Below are positions 25,599-33,708 of a stretch of DNA of 64,000 nucleotides, piece after piece. Under the pieces are notes generated by a model. The model ran no database searches. It was not told the origin of the DNA and saw only the letters and a list, made by a program, of their open reading frames with translations. The stretch spans positions 1 to 64,000 of the forward strand of contig NZ_NPFW01000014.1 in the NCBI RefSeq assembly GCF_002259405.1, written 5' to 3'. Source of the DNA: Rhodococcus sp. 14-2483-1-2. Its GTDB lineage: Bacteria; Actinomycetota; Actinomycetes; Mycobacteriales; Mycobacteriaceae. A program made the translations under genes and the position numbers. Position 1 is the stretch's first letter. Every line of letters starts with the position of its first letter.

Positions 25599-26762
25599 TC
25601 AGAACGGGTCGTGCTGAATGTGCTCCATCGGCGTGCCGACCCTGCGGAGGGCGTAGATCGTCGTGCGCACCATCGACGGTGACCCGCAGATCTGAATCTG
25701 CCGATCGGCCCACGAACCGAATCGAGTGACGACCTTGCCCACCGCGCCGTGCAGACGGTGGTGCATTCCCCACGGTAGTTCGCGAGGTGTGCCCGAATAC
25801 CACCACGGATTCTCGAGTTCCTCGGTCACCGGAACCACCGTCAGCCACGGATTCGACAGCGACAACTGCCACAGAGTGTCCAGATCGTAGAGATCGCACG
25901 GATACGTTCCGCTGACGAACAGGTGCACCCGCGGATTGTTGCTGCGCTGCGCCATCTCCATCACCTGCGCGCGCAGCGGGGCCAATCCGGTGCCACCCGC
26001 GATCATCAGCACGTCCTCGCGGATCGCGCGATCGACGTGCATCCCGCCCAGCGGCGGACTGATGGCCCAGCGATCACCCACGGCGGTCTCGGTGACCATC
26101 GCCGGCGACACCCAGCCACCGGAGACGCGTCGAACATGGAACTCGATCTCACCGTACGGATTGCTGGGGATGGCAGGGGACAGGTACCGCCACAGCTTGG
26201 GCCGCTGCGGAATCTGCACACTGACGTACTGCCCGGGGAAGTACGGGATCTCGCCGTCGGTCTTCAGCCGCACCACCGCGAGGTCGTCGAGCACGCGCTG
26301 ATGATCTACGACGGTGGCACTCCAGAACGGCGGCAGTTCGTCGTTGTCGGCGGCGTCGGCCATCGCATTGCTCACCACGGTGAGAGCGTCGTTCCAGGCC
26401 GTCTCGACCTCGTCGGTCCATACCTCGTTGCCGGCGAAGGTGCGGAACGCGTTGATCAGAGCCGAGCTGCCCGCGCGGAAATGCGCGCCGGAGATTCCGT
26501 GTTTGCGATGGTCCCGGCCGAGTTGCTCGAGGAACGGCTCGACGCGGTCGGGTTCGTCGAGGTGCTCGAAGACGTAGCCGAGGGCCATGACGAAGTGCTC
26601 ACGCAACGCGTCCATCGATGCCGGGAACAGGGTGCGGAAGTCGGGATGCTCGGCGAAGAGATGGCCGTAGAAGGACCGGGACAGCCGCGCCGGCCCGTCC
26701 TGGGCGGCCACGACGGATTTGAATCCGGTGCGAACGAGGGAGATCGTGCGTGCGTCGAGCAT
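25599..26762 (-). CDS. Flavohaemoglobin-like globin + FAD/NAD(P)H reductase (Rv0385-like)
   Basis: 387 residues. Globin domain at 1-135 (LVRTGFKSVV, SRSFYGHLFAEHPDFRTLFP, ALGYVFEHLDEPD, DHRKHGI), then a ferredoxin-reductase-like module: FPGQYVSVQIP, RYLSPA for FAD and MIAGGTGLAPLRAQ for NAD(P)H. It should oxidise NO or reduce oxygen/peroxide species. GGAGGTGGATCT precedes the ATG. In M. tuberculosis a similar gene, Rv0385, also lies next to clpB (Rv0384c), divergently as here. Confidence 0.92.
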   Translation of the reverse strand: MLDARTISLVRTGFKSVVAAQDGPARLSRSFYGHLFAEHPDFRTLFPASMDALREHFVMALGYVFEHLDEPDRVEPFLEQLGRDHRKHGISGAHFRAGSSALINAFRTFAGNEVWTDEVETAWNDALTVVSNAMADAADNDELPPFWSATVVDHQRVLDDLAVVRLKTDGEIPYFPGQYVSVQIPQRPKLWRYLSPAIPSNPYGEIEFHVRRVSGGWVSPAMVTETAVGDRWAISPPLGGMHVDRAIREDVLMIAGGTGLAPLRAQVMEMAQRSNNPRVHLFVSGTYPCDLYDLDTLWQLSLSNPWLTVVPVTEELENPWWYSGTPRELPWGMHHRLHGAVGKVVTRFGSWADRQIQICGSPSMVRTTIYALRRVGTPMEHIQHDPF

Positions 26763-26875
26763 AGATCCACCTCCACCCCACCGAATCACTGCCGATGACC
26801 CAGCCACCGTCGACCGTCACCAAAGTAGACCGATCGAGGATATCCCGCATTTCGCCGAATGTGGATAAGAACAAG

Positions 26876-26896
26876 GTTGAGCGGAACAGACTCAAC
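26876..26896 (+). promoter_or_regulatory. HAIR-type element (HspR site) upstream of clpB
   Basis: GTTGAGC-GGAACAG-ACTCAAC. The HAIR consensus is CTTGAGT-N7-ACTCAAG; here the 7-bp spacer and the TTGAG/CTCAA cores are kept exactly. It is 58 bp before the clpB start. In actinobacteria HspR represses dnaK and clpB through such sites. Confidence 0.85.
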
Positions 26897-26954
26897 TTGT
26901 CTATGGTTGTACCCAGCGACAGTCTCGAATCCCACTCTCGGAAGAAGGTGACCG

Positions 26955-29501
26955 GTGGACAGTTTCACTCCCACCACGAAGTCGCAGGCGGCACTTTCCG
27001 CTGCCCTGCAGGCCGCATCCGCGGCCGGTAACCCGGACATTCGTCCGGCACATTTGTTGGTGGCGTTGCTCGATCAGACCGACGGCATCGCCACACCACT
27101 GCTGAAGGCCGTCGGCGTCGACCCTGCAACGGTGCGTCGAGAAGCGCAGAACCTCGTCGACCGCCTGCCCTCGGCATCCGGTTCGACCACCACTCCGCAA
27201 CTCGGCCGTGAAACCCTCGCCGCGATCACCGCCGCACAGCATCTGGCCACCGAACTCGACGACGAGTTCGTCTCCACCGAACACATCATGGTGGGCCTGG
27301 CGACCGGCAGCGACGACGTCGGCAAGCTGTTGACCGGGCACGGAGCCGGACCCAACGAGCTGCGCGACGCCTTCCAAGCCGTTCGCGGCAGTGCTCGGGT
27401 CACCAGCGCAGATCCCGAGAACACCTACCAGGCGCTGGAGAAGTACAGCACCGATCTGACCGCGCTGGCCCGAGAAGGCAAGCTCGATCCCGTCATCGGC
27501 CGCGACACCGAGATCAGGCGCGTCGTGCAGGTTCTCTCACGGCGCACCAAGAACAATCCGGTGCTCATCGGCGAACCCGGTGTCGGCAAGACGGCCATCG
27601 TCGAAGGACTCGCGCAACGCGTCATCGCCGGCGACGTACCGGAGAGCCTGCGCGGCAAGACCGTCGTCTCCCTCGACCTCGGTTCGATGGTCGCGGGCGC
27701 GAAGTTCCGCGGTGAGTTCGAGGAGCGGCTCAAGGCCGTGCTCGACGACATCAAGAACTCCGCAGGTCAGGTCATCACGTTCATCGACGAGCTGCACACC
27801 ATCGTCGGAGCAGGTGCGACCGGTGAATCGGCGATGGACGCGGGCAACATGATCAAGCCGATGCTCGCCCGCGGTGAACTGCGCCTCGTCGGTGCGACGA
27901 CCCTCGAGGAGTACCGCAAGTACATCGAGAAGGATGCCGCCCTCGAACGACGCTTCCAGCAGGTCTACGTCGGTGAGCCGTCGGTCGAGGACACCGTCGG
28001 CATCCTGCGCGGACTCAAGGAGCGCTACGAGGTGCACCACGGCGTCCGGATCACGGACTCCGCCCTGGTCGCCGCGGCCACGCTCAGTGACCGGTACATC
28101 ACCGCCCGGTTCCTGCCGGACAAGGCCATCGACCTGGTCGACGAGGCCGCGTCCCGGCTGCGCATGGAGATCGACTCACGCCCGGTCGAGATCGACGAGG
28201 TCGAACGTGCCGTCCGTCGCCTCGAAATCGAGGAGATGGCCCTGGCGAAGGAGACCGACGACGCGTCGAAGGCTCGGCTCGACAAGCTCCGCCAGGAACT
28301 TGCCGATCTGCAGGAGAAGCTCGCCGGGCTCAGCACCCGCTGGCAGAACGAGAAGAACGCCATCGACTCGGTGCGGGTCCTGAAGGAGGAGCTCGAGAAC
28401 CTGCGGGGCGAATCCGACCGCGCCGAACGCGACGGCGATCTGGGCCGGGCCGCCGAGCTGCGCTACGGACGTATCCCGACTCTCGAGAAGGAGCTCGCAG
28501 CCAAGACCGAGGACTCGCCGGCTCAGGGTGACGTGATGCTCAAGGAGGAGGTGGGACCGGACGACGTCGCCGACGTCGTCGCGGCCTGGACCGGAATTCC
28601 GGCGGGCCGGATGCTCGAGGGTGAGACCGCGAAGCTGCTCCGCATGGAGGACGAGCTCGGCAAGCGAGTCGTCGGGCAGAAGGATGCAGTACAAGCGGTG
28701 TCCGACGCCGTCCGACGCTCCCGCGCCGGGGTGGCCGATCCCAACCGTCCGACGGGATCGTTCCTGTTCCTCGGACCGACCGGTGTCGGTAAGACCGAGC
28801 TGGCGAAAGCGTTGGCGGAGTTCCTCTTCGACGACGAACGCGCGATGGTGCGCATCGACATGAGCGAGTACAGCGAGAAGCATGCCGTCGCTCGGCTCGT
28901 CGGTGCACCTCCGGGCTACGTCGGCTACGAGGCCGGAGGTCAGCTGACCGAGGCCGTGCGTAGGCGTCCGTACACGGTTGTGCTCTTCGACGAGGTCGAG
29001 AAAGCGCACCCCGATGTGTTCGACATCCTGCTCGCAGTGTTGGACGAAGGCCGGCTCACCGACGGCCAGGGCCGGACCGTCGACTTCCGCAACACGATCC
29101 TGATCCTCACCTCCAACCTCGGTGCCGGCGGTACCAAGGAGCAGGTGATGGACGCGGTGCGGCGGTCGTTCAAGCCCGAGTTCGTCAATCGACTCGACGA
29201 CGTGGTGGTGTTCGACGCGTTGTCCGAGGATCAGCTCGAGTCGATCGTCGACATCCAGCTCGGCTTCCTCGCCAAGCGTCTGGCGGCTCGTCGACTGACG
29301 CTGGACGTGTCGTCACCGGCGAAGATGTGGCTCGCGGTTCGCGGCTACGACCCGTTGTACGGAGCGCGGCCGCTGCGTCGACTGATCCAGCAGGCCATCG
29401 GGGATCAACTGGCGAAGCTGCTGCTCGCCGGCGACGTCCACGACGGCGATGTGGTGTCGGTCGGTGTCAGCCCTGACGGAGAGCGCCTGATCCTGGGCTA
29501 G
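26955..29501 (+). CDS. clpB: ATP-dependent disaggregase ClpB
   Basis: 848 residues from GTG. N-domain with two Clp-N repeats (1-145), first AAA+ with GEPGVGKT near residue 206, the coiled-coil middle domain (about 400-520, [18 protein letters not shown]), second AAA+ with GPTGVGKT near 607 and [25 protein letters not shown], and the C-terminal D2-small domain. It works with DnaK to rescue aggregated proteins. The HAIR element upstream indicates HspR control and a strong terminator follows. Confidence 0.98.
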   Translation: MDSFTPTTKSQAALSAALQAASAAGNPDIRPAHLLVALLDQTDGIATPLLKAVGVDPATVRREAQNLVDRLPSASGSTTTPQLGRETLAAITAAQHLATELDDEFVSTEHIMVGLATGSDDVGKLLTGHGAGPNELRDAFQAVRGSARVTSADPENTYQALEKYSTDLTALAREGKLDPVIGRDTEIRRVVQVLSRRTKNNPVLIGEPGVGKTAIVEGLAQRVIAGDVPESLRGKTVVSLDLGSMVAGAKFRGEFEERLKAVLDDIKNSAGQVITFIDELHTIVGAGATGESAMDAGNMIKPMLARGELRLVGATTLEEYRKYIEKDAALERRFQQVYVGEPSVEDTVGILRGLKERYEVHHGVRITDSALVAAATLSDRYITARFLPDKAIDLVDEAASRLRMEIDSRPVEIDEVERAVRRLEIEEMALAKETDDASKARLDKLRQELADLQEKLAGLSTRWQNEKNAIDSVRVLKEELENLRGESDRAERDGDLGRAAELRYGRIPTLEKELAAKTEDSPAQGDVMLKEEVGPDDVADVVAAWTGIPAGRMLEGETAKLLRMEDELGKRVVGQKDAVQAVSDAVRRSRAGVADPNRPTGSFLFLGPTGVGKTELAKALAEFLFDDERAMVRIDMSEYSEKHAVARLVGAPPGYVGYEAGGQLTEAVRRRPYTVVLFDEVEKAHPDVFDILLAVLDEGRLTDGQGRTVDFRNTILILTSNLGAGGTKEQVMDAVRRSFKPEFVNRLDDVVVFDALSEDQLESIVDIQLGFLAKRLAARRLTLDVSSPAKMWLAVRGYDPLYGARPLRRLIQQAIGDQLAKLLLAGDVHDGDVVSVGVSPDGERLILG

Positions 29502-29520
29502 CCGCGGTCTTTTCCCGAAC

Positions 29521-29557
29521 AGGCCCGCACGAGTACTGCTCGTGCGGGCCTGTTTTT
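29521..29557 (+). terminator. Rho-independent terminator after clpB
   Basis: AGGCCCGCACGAG / CTCGTGCGGGCCT, a perfect 13-bp stem around TACTG, followed by GTTTTTG. It isolates clpB from the downstream Q/Y-rich gene. Confidence 0.93.
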
Positions 29558-29596
29558 GCCTTCAACCGGGGTGTACCGGGTAGGTACGCTCGTGGG

Positions 29597-30553
29597 ATGA
29601 CGAATCCGGACGACCCGCGGTCACCCAGAGAACGCGATCAGGACGCGGCGGACGGGCCGGAGTCAGCAGAATCGACGCAAGCCTACGGACAGCAGTACCC
29701 CGGTGCCCAGCAGTATCCCGGGGCCCAGCAGTATCCCGACGGCTCGCAACCGACGGAGCAGTATCCGACACAGGCGGGTCAGAACCCGAACCCGCAGGCC
29801 TATCCGCCCGGTTATCAGCCCACGCAGGCATTCCCGCCCTACGACCCGGAGCAGCAGGCGGCGGCAAATCAGGCATACGGCCAGACCCAGCAGTACGGTC
29901 AACCCCCGGGTTACGAGACTGCGCAGTACGGCCAGGTCCCGCAGTACGGCCAGGCCCCGCAGTACGGCAACACTCAGCAATTCGGCCACACTCAGCAATT
30001 CGGGCAGCCGCCGGAGTACGGCGCTCCGCCGCCCACCGGGGATCCGAACGCGACCGATTCCGGCAGCAAGGGGCCCAGGCCGTGGGTTCTGGCGCTGATC
30101 GGACTCGTCGTCCTCGCCATCGTCGTGTTCTTCGGAATTTCCTTCCTGAGCGGGGGATCCGACGAGCCCAGCACCACCGCCACCGGTCCGTCGACGTCGT
30201 CGTCGATCAGGCCGCCCACGTCGAGCGCGCCCACCACAGCGCCGCAGCCCACCGAATCGGGCACCGCCACCACGCCCGAGCTGATCCCCGGGGGAATTCC
30301 CGAGATTCTCGGTCAACTGGGTTCGTCGGTGGGAACGATCAGCGCCAACGACGGTTCGACTCTGACGCTGGACGGACTCGACGGCGCTCCGGTGACGGTG
30401 CAGACCACACCCCAGACCCAGATAATCTCGTTGTCCGGCAGCGACCTGGCGTCGCTGACCGTCGGTGCTTTCGTCGTGGTGCAGGGCGAGGCCGTCGAGG
30501 ACGGAACGATCCGCGCGAACGTCATCATCGAAACGCCGAATCTCGGCGGATAG
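29597..30553 (+). CDS. Membrane protein with Q/Y/P-rich N-terminal repeat domain
   Basis: 318 residues. Residues 28-150 are low complexity, built from units such as QQYPGA (three in tandem), QYGQAP and TQQFGH, a composition like prion-like or phase-separating segments. One membrane helix follows (WVLALIGLVVLAIVVFFGIS), then a Ser/Thr/Pro linker and a small beta domain resembling DUF5666 (VGTISANDGSTLTLDGLDGAPVTVQT, GAFVVVQGEAVEDGTIRAN). The Q/Y-rich part should be cytoplasmic and the beta domain outside. Function unknown. Confidence 0.75.
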   Translation: MTNPDDPRSPRERDQDAADGPESAESTQAYGQQYPGAQQYPGAQQYPDGSQPTEQYPTQAGQNPNPQAYPPGYQPTQAFPPYDPEQQAAANQAYGQTQQYGQPPGYETAQYGQVPQYGQAPQYGNTQQFGHTQQFGQPPEYGAPPPTGDPNATDSGSKGPRPWVLALIGLVVLAIVVFFGISFLSGGSDEPSTTATGPSTSSSIRPPTSSAPTTAPQPTESGTATTPELIPGGIPEILGQLGSSVGTISANDGSTLTLDGLDGAPVTVQTTPQTQIISLSGSDLASLTVGAFVVVQGEAVEDGTIRANVIIETPNLGG

Positions 30554-30555
30554 GC

Positions 30556-30581
30556 GCGGGAGTGGAGCCTGCGGAATGACC
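30556..30581 (+). repeat. Dispersed short repeat, copy 2
   Basis: GCGGGA followed by GTGGAGCCTGCGGAATGACC, starting 3 bp after the stop of the preceding gene. Confidence 0.85.
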
Positions 30582-30589
30582 TGTAGGGG

Positions 30590-30615
30590 GCGGGAGTGGA
30601 GCCTGCGGAATGACC
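30590..30615 (+). repeat. Dispersed short repeat, copy 3 (tandem with copy 2)
   Basis: Identical 26-bp sequence to copy 2, 34 bp downstream in the same orientation. Confidence 0.85.
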
Positions 30616-30706
30616 CCAAAGGCGATGCGAGTCGCCGTAGGGACCGTTCACAGGACCCGGCGGTGGTGGGCGGCGAAGGTGTGGATGTCGATTAAGGTGG
30701 TTCGCG

Positions 30707-31771
30707 ATGACGGCAATGTGGTTCGGCCTTGCGGCAATTGCACTGATGGGTGCAGTGGCGCTGCTCTACATCGACAGGTCCAAGCGAGATCAGTCCGGAC
30801 GTGTACGGCAGATGTGGGCCAAGGCTCAGGGGTACGAGTATCGACCGCACGATCGAGAACTGGTCACTCGGTTCTCTCGCGCTGCCCTGTCGAAGCCCGA
30901 GTTCGACGTGGCTCTCGGAGTGGTGACCGGCGTTCGGCGCGGTGAGGAGTTCGTTCTCTTCGACGTCGAGGAGACGGGCACCATCGTGGCCGTGCAGCGC
31001 TCGGTCGGTTCCGATGTCGACATCGACCTTCGGCCCCGCTCGACGCCACCGCCGCGGGACGAGGACATGGAACTGCTCGGCTCCATCGGCCCGCGTGTGG
31101 TGTTCGCCACCGACGTCGATATCGCTCGCCGTGTCTGCGACCAGCGGATGGCTGCGTTCACCGAGTCCATCCCGGCGAATCTGCAGCTGCTGTGGAGCGA
31201 GAAGGACTGGACGCTCGGATCTCTGCCGCTCAGCAGTGCCGGCCGCGATTGGGATGCCGCGATCGACGCGGTCGCACGACTGTCGGGCATGTTGCACGTG
31301 CTGCCCCCGGTTCGCGGAAGCGCGGTCTACGGCGCTCGACCCGGTGACCCCGGCCGTGACCGAAGCGATCCGGGTAGGCCGCTGGTGCAGGAGGCGCACA
31401 CTCAGCAAGCGCGCGTGCCGCAGAATCCCCAGCCTCGAGTGGCCGAGCCCCGCATCCAGGCGGTGCCGAGCCCGGAGACCCGTGTTGTCCAGCCGAGAAC
31501 TCCTGCACCTAAGGGTCCCGAGCCGCGGGTTCGACCTCCTCGGATAGCAGAGCCCCGTGCAGGAGAACCCCGTACTGAAGAGCCCCGTACTCAGGAGCCC
31601 CGCACCCCCGATTCGCGTCCGCAGGAGTCGGGACGTAGGCCGCGTCCGCCGAGGCCCGATGCGGCCGGCCCGCAGGCTGCACGTTCGGCGAGTCCGTCGC
31701 GTCCGGTGCCGCGCCAGCCCGCGTCGCGTCCGATCCCGTTCGACTCGGAGCGCCGACGCAATCAGCCCTGA
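30707..31771 (+). CDS. Rv0383c-like membrane-anchored protein with EPRT repeat tail
   Basis: 354 residues; ATG after AAGGTGG. One N-terminal membrane segment (WFGLAAIALMGAVALLYI), a conserved soluble domain to about residue 205 (KAQGYEYRPHDRELVTRF, FVLFDVEETGTIVAVQRS), then a long disordered Pro/Arg-rich tail with repeats EPRTEEPRTQEPRTPDSRP. Position next to clpB and pyrE matches Rv0383c. Function unknown. Confidence 0.7.
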   Translation: MTAMWFGLAAIALMGAVALLYIDRSKRDQSGRVRQMWAKAQGYEYRPHDRELVTRFSRAALSKPEFDVALGVVTGVRRGEEFVLFDVEETGTIVAVQRSVGSDVDIDLRPRSTPPPRDEDMELLGSIGPRVVFATDVDIARRVCDQRMAAFTESIPANLQLLWSEKDWTLGSLPLSSAGRDWDAAIDAVARLSGMLHVLPPVRGSAVYGARPGDPGRDRSDPGRPLVQEAHTQQARVPQNPQPRVAEPRIQAVPSPETRVVQPRTPAPKGPEPRVRPPRIAEPRAGEPRTEEPRTQEPRTPDSRPQESGRRPRPPRPDAAGPQAARSASPSRPVPRQPASRPIPFDSERRRNQP

Positions 31772-31829
31772 TGAAAGTTCGGGCGTGTTTACGGGCGCAG
31801 ATGCGCTTACGCGGCTAAATTCGTACCCC

Positions 31830-32414
31830 GTGACGGTTTCTTCGGGTGTTGTAGTGGCAGTCGTGGTCCTGTGTGTCGTTGTCTTGGTCGGCTACGTGGT
31901 GATCACGGTGCGTCGACTCGGCCGGTACCGCGTGCAGACGGAACAGAGTCTGCGGCTGGTCGATGTCGAGCTCGATCGGCGGCACGAGCAGTTGGGCCCG
32001 TTCATTGCCGCGGCGGAGGCCACCGGGCTGTCCGGTGATGTGCTGCGTCAGCTCGGTGGTGCGCGTTCGTGGTCCAGGGCCGTGCGCGATCGCAGCCTGG
32101 GTCTGCAGGCGCAGGCCGCTGCCGAGAATGCGTTGTCCGCCGCGTTCCACGCCGTGCTGGCCGACGCCGATGCGCGTCAGAATGTGTTGGGCAATTGGGA
32201 GTTCCAGGGCCCGGCCGGAGAACTGAACGTCACCGAGCGGCGTATCGCGGGCGCTGTGCGCGTGTACAACGACAATGCGTACCGGTTGTCGCAGGCGATC
32301 GGCACGTTCCCGTCCTCGCTCGTCGCCAGGTCTCGCTCGTTGACCGCACCGGAACCGTTCGTGGAGACCAAGGAACTGCTCGACGAGCAGCCATCGGCCG
32401 AGGTCGCTGCCTAG
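31830..32414 (+). CDS. LemA family protein
   Basis: 194 residues from GTG. N-terminal membrane segment (VVVAVVVLCVVVLVGYVVI), then the helical LemA body: RYRVQTEQSLRLVDVELDRRHEQL, and the family end AGAVRVYNDNAYRLSQAIGTFPSSLVA. Role unclear in all bacteria. It lies 58 bp after the Rv0383c-like gene and upstream of pyrE. Confidence 0.85.
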   Translation: MTVSSGVVVAVVVLCVVVLVGYVVITVRRLGRYRVQTEQSLRLVDVELDRRHEQLGPFIAAAEATGLSGDVLRQLGGARSWSRAVRDRSLGLQAQAAAENALSAAFHAVLADADARQNVLGNWEFQGPAGELNVTERRIAGAVRVYNDNAYRLSQAIGTFPSSLVARSRSLTAPEPFVETKELLDEQPSAEVAA

Positions 32415-32529
32415 CGGCAGGAACGCCCCGAGCTCCGGCATCGGAGCCGGCGAGAGCGGTTGCGCGGGTCGGTGGGTAAGTTCGTACCGACCTATCGAAG
32501 ATCCGTGGTGCGACGAGAGGAATCCGAAC

Positions 32530-33078
32530 ATGGCCGAGAGTGCCGCGAATTCGGACCGGCAGGAACTGGCCGATTTGGTGAAAGAGCTTGCCGTCGTGCA
32601 CGGGAAGGTCACCTTGTCGTCGGGCAAGGAGGCCGACTACTACGTGGATCTGCGTCGCGCGACCCTGCATCATCGGGCGGGTGCGCTGATCGGATCGTTG
32701 ATGCGTGATCTGGTTGCCGACTGGGATTTCGTGTCGGTCGGCGGTCTGACGATGGGTGCAGATCCGGTGGCGATGTCGATCATGCATGCCGAGGGGCGTC
32801 CGATCGATGCGTTCGTGGTGCGCAAGGCAGCGAAGGCGCACGGCATGCAACGTCAGATCGAGGGACCGGACATCGTCGGCAAACGTGTTCTGGTGGTGGA
32901 GGATACGACGACCACCGGTAATTCTCCGCTCACTGCCGTGCAGGCTCTGCGCGACGCGGGCGCGACGGTCGTCGGAGTGGCCACGGTGGTGGACCGGGCG
33001 ACCGGGGCCGATCGGGTCATCGCCGCAGAGGACCTGGAATATCGATCCCTCCTCGGCTTGGCAGACCTCGGCTTGTAG
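32530..33078 (+). CDS. pyrE: Orotate phosphoribosyltransferase
   Basis: 182 residues. Converts orotate and PRPP to OMP in pyrimidine synthesis. The PRPP-binding loop is VLVVEDTTTTGNSPL, and the catalytic region KVTLSSGKEADYYVDLRRATLHH and VRKAAKAHGMQ are present. GAGAGGAA precedes the ATG. Neighbourhood pyrE-clpB is conserved in mycobacteria. Confidence 0.97.
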   Translation: MAESAANSDRQELADLVKELAVVHGKVTLSSGKEADYYVDLRRATLHHRAGALIGSLMRDLVADWDFVSVGGLTMGADPVAMSIMHAEGRPIDAFVVRKAAKAHGMQRQIEGPDIVGKRVLVVEDTTTTGNSPLTAVQALRDAGATVVGVATVVDRATGADRVIAAEDLEYRSLLGLADLGL

Positions 33079-33099
33079 CCCCGGTCGCGAGAGCGCCTA

Positions 33100-33708
33100 T
33101 CAGCGAACCAGTTGCGCGACGACGACGAAGTTGTCGTCGGTGGGTTCGCCGCCTTGGACGTCGCAGTTGGCGAGGATCAATCGCCCCGGCACCGAGCGTC
33201 GGAGTTCGTTGTCCGCCAGTAGGGATCCCTTCGGCAGAGGGCCGACCGATTCGACCGCGTACTGCAGGGTGCCGCTCGCTGTGCGCAACACGACGGTGTC
33301 GCCCGGGGTCACCACGCGCAACGCCTTGAACGGGGCATCACGCTTCGAATAGTTATGTCCCGCAACCACTACCGTTTGTTCGGTCGAGGTTCCCGGCATG
33401 CCGCTCTCGGCCCACCACGCGGGCAGTTCGTCGACGGGGTTGAGCACCTGGCCACTGTCGCCGCCGCGGTAGAGCGGGTCGGGATGGATGGGACTGCTCA
33501 GATAGGTAGTGCCGTCCGAGGACCGGAGTTCGATGTGTTCCGGCTGAGCGGGAGCGACGTCGCTCGCCGGTGCAGCCACCGAGATCTGTGACTGCACCGG
33601 CGAGCGATCGGGCGCGGCGATCCCGACTTCGTCACTCGCACAAGCTGATACGAGTAGAACGAAGGTCAGGATCGCCGTCCACAGCCAGCGGGTGTTACGA
33701 GGTGGCAT
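33100..33708 (-). CDS. Class F-type sortase
   Basis: 202 residues. N-terminal lipoprotein-like or anchor segment (WLWTAILTFVLLVSACAS), then the sortase barrel with catalytic His in TVVVAGHNY and Cys in GRLILANCDVQGG; a following Arg is not obvious (the end is NFVVVAQLVR). The Cys motif ILANC deviates from TLxTC. The gene overlaps the end of the Ala-rich surface protein gene by 14 bp, so the two are co-translated and probably enzyme and substrate. Confidence 0.8.
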   Translation of the reverse strand: MPPRNTRWLWTAILTFVLLVSACASDEVGIAAPDRSPVQSQISVAAPASDVAPAQPEHIELRSSDGTTYLSSPIHPDPLYRGGDSGQVLNPVDELPAWWAESGMPGTSTEQTVVVAGHNYSKRDAPFKALRVVTPGDTVVLRTASGTLQYAVESVGPLPKGSLLADNELRRSVPGRLILANCDVQGGEPTDDNFVVVAQLVR

